Source: Methanothrix sp. (GTDB lineage: Archaea > Halobacteriota > Methanosarcinia > Methanotrichales > Methanotrichaceae). Taken from it: a stretch of 17,286 nt of DNA. The notes beneath the pieces are model-generated. The model did no database searches. It worked only from the letters and a program-made list of their open reading frames with translations, and was not told the DNA's origin. Every line of letters starts with the position of its first letter. Position 1 is the first letter of the stretch. This document shows, piece after piece, positions 13,333 through 17,286 of the stretch. The stretch is from contig JAAZNX010000206.1 in NCBI GenBank assembly GCA_012798025.1, positions 1 to 17,286 on the forward strand. Reading direction: 5' to 3'. The position numbers and the translations under genes are program-made.

Positions 13333-13830
13333 ATGAATTATCGAAGATATGTGTCCTGCCTTCTCATTTTGGTCTTGTTTGTGGTGTCGTCTGCTGTATC
13401 GGATGATGATCTCCACAATCCTGGTCAGGACGCTAAGGGAAGCGCAACCCCTGTGATAACTGGTAAGAATACCCCTGTTTCGACGGTAAACACGGGATCG
13501 TCCGAGCCAAAGACAAGGCTTCTCAACCCCATGAGCAAATGGCATCTGGATCTTCAGGATTCTAAGGATAGGTCTTTAGAGCTTGAAATTTGTCAATCAA
13601 ACAACGTGGTCTTTGGCAAGGGAACAATAGCCACCGATGGCCTATCTCAAAATGTCACAGCTACAGGGACGTTCTCGGGAAATAAGCTCAATTTAGACAT
13701 ATTCTCCGAGGACATGACGTTGTTCCGACTTGTTCTGACCATTAGCAGAAAATCCTTCTCTGGAGATTACAATGCTTATAGTGCAATCTATGTGCCCTGG
13801 AAGGGGATTGCCATGGGTAGCATCGATTAG
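13333..13830 (+). CDS. Secreted protein 1 of a tandem paralogous trio
   Basis: A 165-aa protein with a signal peptide (basic NYRRY, hydrophobic core about 9-22, likely cleavage after SAVS), a Ser/Thr/Pro-containing linker (about 24-66), and a C-terminal domain (about 68-163) shared with the next two genes. Conserved points are W70, L74, D75, R80, L82-L84, Q88, V93-F94-G95, G97, the G112/L119-L121 segment, the L130-F131-L133 strand and G144/Y146. The pattern of alternating hydrophobics suggests an all-beta barrel exposed outside the cell. There is one N-x-S/T site (N107). The ATG at 13333 is preferred over an in-frame GTG at 13324 because the GTG forms part of the GGTG ribosome binding site. 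No family is recognised. Confidence 0.8.
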   Translation: MNYRRYVSCLLILVLFVVSSAVSDDDLHNPGQDAKGSATPVITGKNTPVSTVNTGSSEPKTRLLNPMSKWHLDLQDSKDRSLELEICQSNNVVFGKGTIATDGLSQNVTATGTFSGNKLNLDIFSEDMTLFRLVLTISRKSFSGDYNAYSAIYVPWKGIAMGSID

Positions 13831-13960
13831 AACGTTGATTGACGATTGGGCCATTAAGCTTATTAAAGGCTAGAATTAATCGACAAATCATTGGAAAATA
13901 GGATAAGCAGCTTTAAGGGCATGAATTTGGATGTAAAGATCCGGGTGGAGGTTCAGGATA

Positions 13961-14677
13961 ATGAGATTCATGAGACAGAGTTTGTCGTATTTGATCGTTT
14001 TAACGCTCTTCGCATCGAATGTGCAGGCTATTGTAGATCCCAGCCAGGTGACTGTCCAGCCAGGCCAATCCCTGGCAGATCAGCTCATCGATAATAGCAA
14101 TGGTGGCGGAATAGTTTCCGGCGATACAAGGTTTCCATCTACTCCCCAGAAGTCAAGAACTCTTCAAGAGAACAAGTCCTCGATTGACTGGACCATGCCC
14201 AGCACTTTGAGCGATGGCGCGACCAGCGCCAAATCATCCAGGGAGGAGGCTGTGAGTGCCAGTGCAGCACAGAAGGATTCAGCTGCCTCTTCATCTGCTG
14301 CCAGTGCATCCTCAACCGCCGAATCAGAGCTGCCGCCCACCCAACCGGCCACAACAGTCATTGGCGGAAGCTGGTCCATTGAGCTGAACGACAGTGTGAT
14401 CAGGGATATGGCCCTGGCCCTGTTCCAGAGCGGAGAATACGTCTACGGAGCCGGTAACATTAGGGAAGGAAACACTACTTTGCAGGTGGCGGCGTCAGGA
14501 TCTGTGAGCGATAATGAGATGGATCTGGACATCATATCCTTGGGAACCATCAATCTCTACAAGCTGAAGCTCGAGCTGGACGGAGATTTTGGCTATGGAA
14601 ATTATCAGGCTTTCTCTGCAATCGGCGAAACATGGAGCGGAAGCGCCGAGGGTCTGAGGATCTCCGCGCAGGAATAG
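13961..14677 (+). CDS. Secreted protein 2 of the trio, with Ser/Ala-rich linker
   Basis: A 238-aa protein: signal peptide about 1-23 (cleavage likely after NVQA), a spacer, a low-complexity Ser/Ala-rich linker (about 87-123, with stretches such as SAASSSAASASSTAES), a Pro/Thr turn, then the shared domain (about 135-234) beginning GGSWSIELNDSVIRDM. Sequons are N71KS, N143DS and N171TT. The linker looks like an extended or glycosylated stalk. The ATG at 13961 is preceded by GGAGGT (13947-13952) at an 8-bp spacing, a very good archaeal ribosome binding site. The 130-bp gap after the first paralogue contains AT-rich stretches, so a separate promoter is possible. Function is unknown; a cell-surface or sheath-associated role is plausible. 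Confidence 0.82.
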   Translation: MRFMRQSLSYLIVLTLFASNVQAIVDPSQVTVQPGQSLADQLIDNSNGGGIVSGDTRFPSTPQKSRTLQENKSSIDWTMPSTLSDGATSAKSSREEAVSASAAQKDSAASSSAASASSTAESELPPTQPATTVIGGSWSIELNDSVIRDMALALFQSGEYVYGAGNIREGNTTLQVAASGSVSDNEMDLDIISLGTINLYKLKLELDGDFGYGNYQAFSAIGETWSGSAEGLRISAQE

Positions 14678-14690
14678 ATCAGAGAGCAAT

Positions 14691-14729
14691 CTTTAAAAGC
14701 TCTGAGGTGTGCATACCTAATTTGGAGGT
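14691..14729 (+). promoter_or_regulatory. TATA box and ribosome binding site for the third secreted paralogue
   Basis: CTTTAAAAGC at 14691-14700 fits a TATA element and predicts a start near 14722. GGAGGT at 14724-14729 lies 9 bp before the ATG at 14739. The third paralogue therefore probably has its own short-leader mRNA even though it is only 61 bp after the second. Confidence 0.5.
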
Positions 14730-14738
14730 ATCAGGAGA

Positions 14739-15368
14739 ATGGGATTTAAAAGTGTGATGATCTCTTTGGCATTGGTCTCATGCCTTGTAACTGTGGCATT
14801 TGGCCAAGGGCCAAAAAATCAGATTGTAGAGCCGTCGTTTCCAGAAGAGACTATGTCGGGCAGCGAGATTTATAATGAAGCCCGGGCTGGGGTCTATACC
14901 AACCCGGATGATTCCTCGCTCTCTTTTCGAAACGAGAGCCTGTTTGTAATCAGTAAGGACACCGGGATGAGCCCGAATGCCGTCAGCAAGGGTGTTAGGA
15001 CTCCTGTTAAAGTAATCAAAGGACTTGGGGTCTCTCCTGCTGCAGGAAGCTGGTCCTTCACTCTGACCGATTTCGTAACCAGATACATGAAGCTCAACCT
15101 TTACCAGACAGGAGATGCGGTATTCGGCTCAGGTGAGCTGGTGGAAAATGGCGTCAGCGTACAGGTCACTGCTGGAGGCACAGTGCTGGGAGATCAGCTT
15201 GCCTTGTTCGTCACGCCGCTTGGTAGTGCGAATCTCTACCGCTTTAGCCTGACCATTCGGCCTGGATCCATGGATGGAGACTACATCCACACAGGTCAGG
15301 GAGTAACCCAGCCAGGTGTGGCGTTTGGAAGCCTTATAGCGTCTGCGGCAACAGCTGCCACAGCTTAG
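14739..15368 (+). CDS. Secreted protein 3 of the tandem trio
   Basis: A 209-aa protein with a signal peptide (about 1-22, cleavage likely after VAFG), an N-terminal region of about 75 residues unlike that of its neighbours, and the shared C-terminal domain (about 102-200) beginning AGSWSFTLTDFVTRYM and ending near GVAFGSLIAS, then an Ala-rich tail. The match to paralogue 2 is clear by eye: GSWS, L, D, V, R, M, L, Q, G, V, G-x-G, QV and GxxNLY all align without gaps over the first 66 positions. One sequon (N65ES) is present and there are no cysteines after the signal peptide. The strong ribosome binding site GGAGGT suggests good expression. A T-run lies about 25 bp after the stop. No known family is recognised. 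Confidence 0.82.
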   Translation: MGFKSVMISLALVSCLVTVAFGQGPKNQIVEPSFPEETMSGSEIYNEARAGVYTNPDDSSLSFRNESLFVISKDTGMSPNAVSKGVRTPVKVIKGLGVSPAAGSWSFTLTDFVTRYMKLNLYQTGDAVFGSGELVENGVSVQVTAGGTVLGDQLALFVTPLGSANLYRFSLTIRPGSMDGDYIHTGQGVTQPGVAFGSLIASAATAATA

Positions 15369-15375
15369 GCACTTT

Positions 15376-15398
15376 CTATAAAAACATTTGAATTTTTA
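15376..15398. terminator. Bidirectional T-rich terminator between convergent genes
   Basis: Between the end of the third secreted gene and the end of the coiled-coil gene lie AAAAA (15380-15384, a T-run for the - strand) and TTTTT (15393-15397, a T-run for the + strand). Each sits 3' of the gene it would end, as expected for intergenic archaeal terminators. Confidence 0.45.
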
Positions 15399-15415
15399 GT
15401 GGCGAGGAGCGAAGA

Positions 15416-15772
15416 TCAGCTCCTTCCCGTCCTCGCTGCTTTGCGCCATACTCCCTCATAATCGTCCAGAGATTCGATCTGGTCGTGAATGTCAATTCGG
15501 TGCTGAACCTCTGCTGCACGCAGCCTCATCTCAGTGGACAGGCGTAGCATCTCCCGGGCATCATCCTTGAGGTGCTCTGCCTCTTGCCAGAGGGTCTCCG
15601 CAAGCTCTGGGTTTGTCGGGCGGCAGTCTACAGACTCCCTTCGAAGCTCAACCTCTTTTTGCAAAGCAGCCTCATACTCTTCCCGCAAACGCTTCGACTC
15701 AGCCATGAGCTCCTCAACCTCTTGCGTCATGTCCTCAACGCTTCTGGCTACCAGATCCTTCTCCGAGAACAT
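15416..15772 (-). CDS. Coiled-coil protein coupled to the PLP synthase operon
   Basis: A 118-aa soluble, highly charged protein, probably helical over most of its length. Heptad-like spacing runs from about residue 11 to 50 (EDMTQEVEELMAESKRLREE) and again from about 58 to 100, broken by a Pro-containing turn near CRPTNPEL. It has no membrane segment or catalytic motif. Its ATG lies 1 bp after the pdxT stop, with GGAGG inside the end of pdxT as the ribosome binding site (6-bp spacing), so it is translated from the pdxST mRNA. Position alone does not make it part of PLP synthesis. It may be a small structural or regulatory partner, or an unrelated passenger gene. Confidence 0.75.
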   Translation of the reverse strand: MFSEKDLVARSVEDMTQEVEELMAESKRLREEYEAALQKEVELRRESVDCRPTNPELAETLWQEAEHLKDDAREMLRLSTEMRLRAAEVQHRIDIHDQIESLDDYEGVWRKAARTGRS

Positions 15773-15773
15773 C

Positions 15774-16355
15774 TCATGCCTCCAGCATCTTTTGAAAGAT
15801 TTGGTGAAACCTCATATCCTCAGTGAGCTCGGGATGAAAGGCCAAGGCAAGCAGATTGTCTTGGCGCGCTCCTACAACGACCTCGCCTATTCGCGCCAGC
15901 ACCTGCACCTTTCCTCCCACATCAACGATTGCAGGAGCGCGGATGAAAACCGCCCGGTATGGTCTGTCGAAACCTTCAACCAGCAGATCCGCTTCGAAGG
16001 ATTCCCTCTGCGGTCCGAAGGCATTCCGATCGATCTTGATGTCCATCAACCCAAGCGGCCTGACCTTGGCATCGCCTTCGATCTTTCTTGAGACCAGCAC
16101 CAAGCCTGCACACGTAGCGAGGATTGGCATGCCGGATCTCGCCGCTGCCTTCAACTCTTGGGCCATACCAGATATTTCCAGCTGGCGGCTGATGCTAGTG
16201 CTCTCTCCACCAGGCAGCACCAGGCCATCGCAGCTCGATATCTCACCTGGCCTCCTGATCTCAAGCACCTCTCCTTTGCCAGACAGAGCCCTCTGCATGG
16301 CCAGAACATGCTCTGAGACGTCCCCCTGAAGTGCCAGGACTCCTATTCTTGTCAC
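15774..16355 (-). CDS. pdxT: PLP synthase glutaminase subunit
   Basis: Class I glutamine amidotransferase that releases ammonia from glutamine and channels it to PdxS for DXP-independent synthesis of pyridoxal 5'-phosphate. The 193-aa protein shows the triad C82 (ATCAGLVL), H174 and E176 (FHPELTED), the oxyanion-loop segment LPGGESTSISRQL (47-59) and the N-terminal GVLALQGDVSEH. It starts with GTG directly after the pdxS TAA (0-bp gap, TAAGTG), so translation is coupled and subunit stoichiometry is likely tied to PdxS. Confidence 0.96.
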   Translation of the reverse strand: MTRIGVLALQGDVSEHVLAMQRALSGKGEVLEIRRPGEISSCDGLVLPGGESTSISRQLEISGMAQELKAAARSGMPILATCAGLVLVSRKIEGDAKVRPLGLMDIKIDRNAFGPQRESFEADLLVEGFDRPYRAVFIRAPAIVDVGGKVQVLARIGEVVVGARQDNLLALAFHPELTEDMRFHQIFQKMLEA

Positions 16356-17249
16356 TTACCAGCCCCTCGTCTGCAGAGCTTCCCCTTCGGGGATGCTTGC
16401 CGCATCCAGCCCTTTCATGGCTGCGCCAAGGCCCTTGGATACCCTGGCTAATATCTCTGGGTCATCGTAGTGGTGAACTGCCTGCACAATGGCTGAGGCC
16501 ATGGCGGCAGGATTCTCGGACTTGAAGATTCCCGAGCCCACAAATACACCATCGGCTCCAAGCTGCATCATCAGAGCAGCGTCCGCAGGTGTTGCCACGC
16601 CGCCAGCCGCGAAGTTGACCACGGGCAGACGCTGCATTCTGGCGCACTCCACCACCAAATCGAAGTCAGCTTCGATCTCACGAGCTACCTTCATGAGCTG
16701 CAGATCGTCCATGCCCTTCAGGCTCTTGATCTGGCCTTGGATCATCCTCATGTGCAGCACAGCCTGGCTTACATCTCCTGTTCCTGCCTCGCCTTTGGTC
16801 CTGATCATGGCCGCGCCTTCTTTGATGCGCCTGCAAGCTTCGCCCAAATTCCTAGCACCGCAGACAAATGGAATGGCGAACTTTGTCTTTTCAATGTGAA
16901 ACTCGTCGGCAGGGGTGAGTACCTCGGACTCGTCCACCATATCCACTCCAATGGCCTCCAGAATCTGGGCCTCGACGAAGTGGCCTATCCTGGCCTTTGC
17001 CATGACTGGAATGGTAACGGCGTCGATGATCGACTCAATGACCGCAGGATCTGCCATCCTGGCCACGCCACCCATCTTTCTTATGTCCGCAGGGACGGCA
17101 TGAAGTGCCATGACCGCCACTGCTCCGGCCTCCTCGGCGATGATCGCCTGTTCTGGGGTAGTGACGTCCATGATGACGCCACCCTTCTGCATCTTTGCGA
17201 AACCGCGTTTGAGCAGTTCCGTACCAAATCGAAGATTTTCAAGCTCCAT
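16356..17249 (-). CDS. pdxS: PLP synthase subunit PdxS
   Basis: Combines ribose 5-phosphate, glyceraldehyde 3-phosphate and ammonia into pyridoxal 5'-phosphate, as a dodecamer decorated by PdxT. Numbered from the ATG at 17249 (297 aa), D28 (VIMDVT), K85 ([10 protein letters not shown], the ribose 5-phosphate imine lysine) and K152 (RTKGEAGTG, the second catalytic lysine) are all present, as is the [14 protein letters not shown] phosphate-binding loop. An in-frame TTG at 17261 would add four residues, but [18 protein letters not shown] is the usual family start. It is first in the operon pdxS-pdxT-coiled-coil. The 37 bp upstream up to the window end include a weak AT-rich stretch (ACTTAAGAAC) but no convincing promoter. 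Confidence 0.97.
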   Translation of the reverse strand: MELENLRFGTELLKRGFAKMQKGGVIMDVTTPEQAIIAEEAGAVAVMALHAVPADIRKMGGVARMADPAVIESIIDAVTIPVMAKARIGHFVEAQILEAIGVDMVDESEVLTPADEFHIEKTKFAIPFVCGARNLGEACRRIKEGAAMIRTKGEAGTGDVSQAVLHMRMIQGQIKSLKGMDDLQLMKVAREIEADFDLVVECARMQRLPVVNFAAGGVATPADAALMMQLGADGVFVGSGIFKSENPAAMASAIVQAVHHYDDPEILARVSKGLGAAMKGLDAASIPEGEALQTRGW

Positions 17250-17286
17250 GAATTGCCCCAAACGTTCTTAAGTGCGAGGCTAATGC

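Noticed and set aside
13891..14094. 67-codon plus-strand frame overlapping the second secreted gene
   Set aside because: It begins at a TTG without ribosome binding site, and it reads out of frame through the well-supported signal peptide region of the secreted protein.
13333..15368. The three tandem genes as a CRISPR, transposon or phage module
   Set aside because: Similarity is at the protein level and diverged; there are no short DNA repeats of regular spacing, no transposase or integrase, and no terminal inverted repeats.

Overview
The window looks like a chromosomal segment of a methanogenic archaeon. The clearest marker is the gene for the McrA arginine methyltransferase Mmp10. Supporting signs are the archaeal-type aromatic pathway (dehydroquinate synthase II plus type I dehydroquinase), a two-ring Cdc48/VAT ATPase, archaeal TATA elements, GGAGGTGAT-like ribosome binding sites, leaderless starts, and a tRNA-Pro without an encoded CCA. 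Moderate GC content, an IscU/NifU scaffold and several secreted proteins suggest an acetoclastic Methanothrix (Methanosaeta)-like organism. This placement is an inference; no rRNA is present to prove it.

Layout. (1) 1-3268, + strand: aroB', aroD and mmp10 follow one another closely. (2) 3265-6493, - strand: an iscU/nifU scaffold gene, a Cdc48 ATPase gene, then tRNA-Pro(GGG) followed 11 bp later by a 95-codon gene whose stop overlaps the mmp10 stop. (3) 6728-7720, + strand: rtcA, divergent from nifU across a shared AT-rich promoter region. (4) 7743-9131, - strand: a two-TM, sequon-rich membrane protein and a metallo-beta-lactamase-fold hydrolase. (5) 9258-11191, + strand: a 5'-truncated reading frame with an ATGA overlap to a cysteine-containing 156-aa protein, a 319-bp spacer with several small hairpins, a 93-aa protein with a strong ribosome binding site, and a CoA-binding protein with a leaderless-type promoter. 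(6) 11243-13224, + strand: a polyprenyl diphosphate synthase overlapping a radical SAM/SPASM-type enzyme by 28 bp. (7) 13333-15368, + strand: three consecutive secreted proteins with unrelated N-terminal regions and the same roughly 95-residue C-terminal domain. (8) 15416-17249, - strand: pdxS, pdxT and a coiled-coil gene, packed with 0- and 1-bp gaps.

Functional themes. Housekeeping genes cover shikimate synthesis, PLP synthesis, Fe-S assembly, RNA end processing and protein unfolding. They flank accessory genes that look like cell-envelope or isoprenoid biology. The best candidates for something undescribed are the tandem trio of secreted paralogues (a possible new surface-protein domain) and the overlapping prenyl synthase/radical SAM pair. 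No IS element, integrase, CRISPR array, phage gene or replication origin was recognised.
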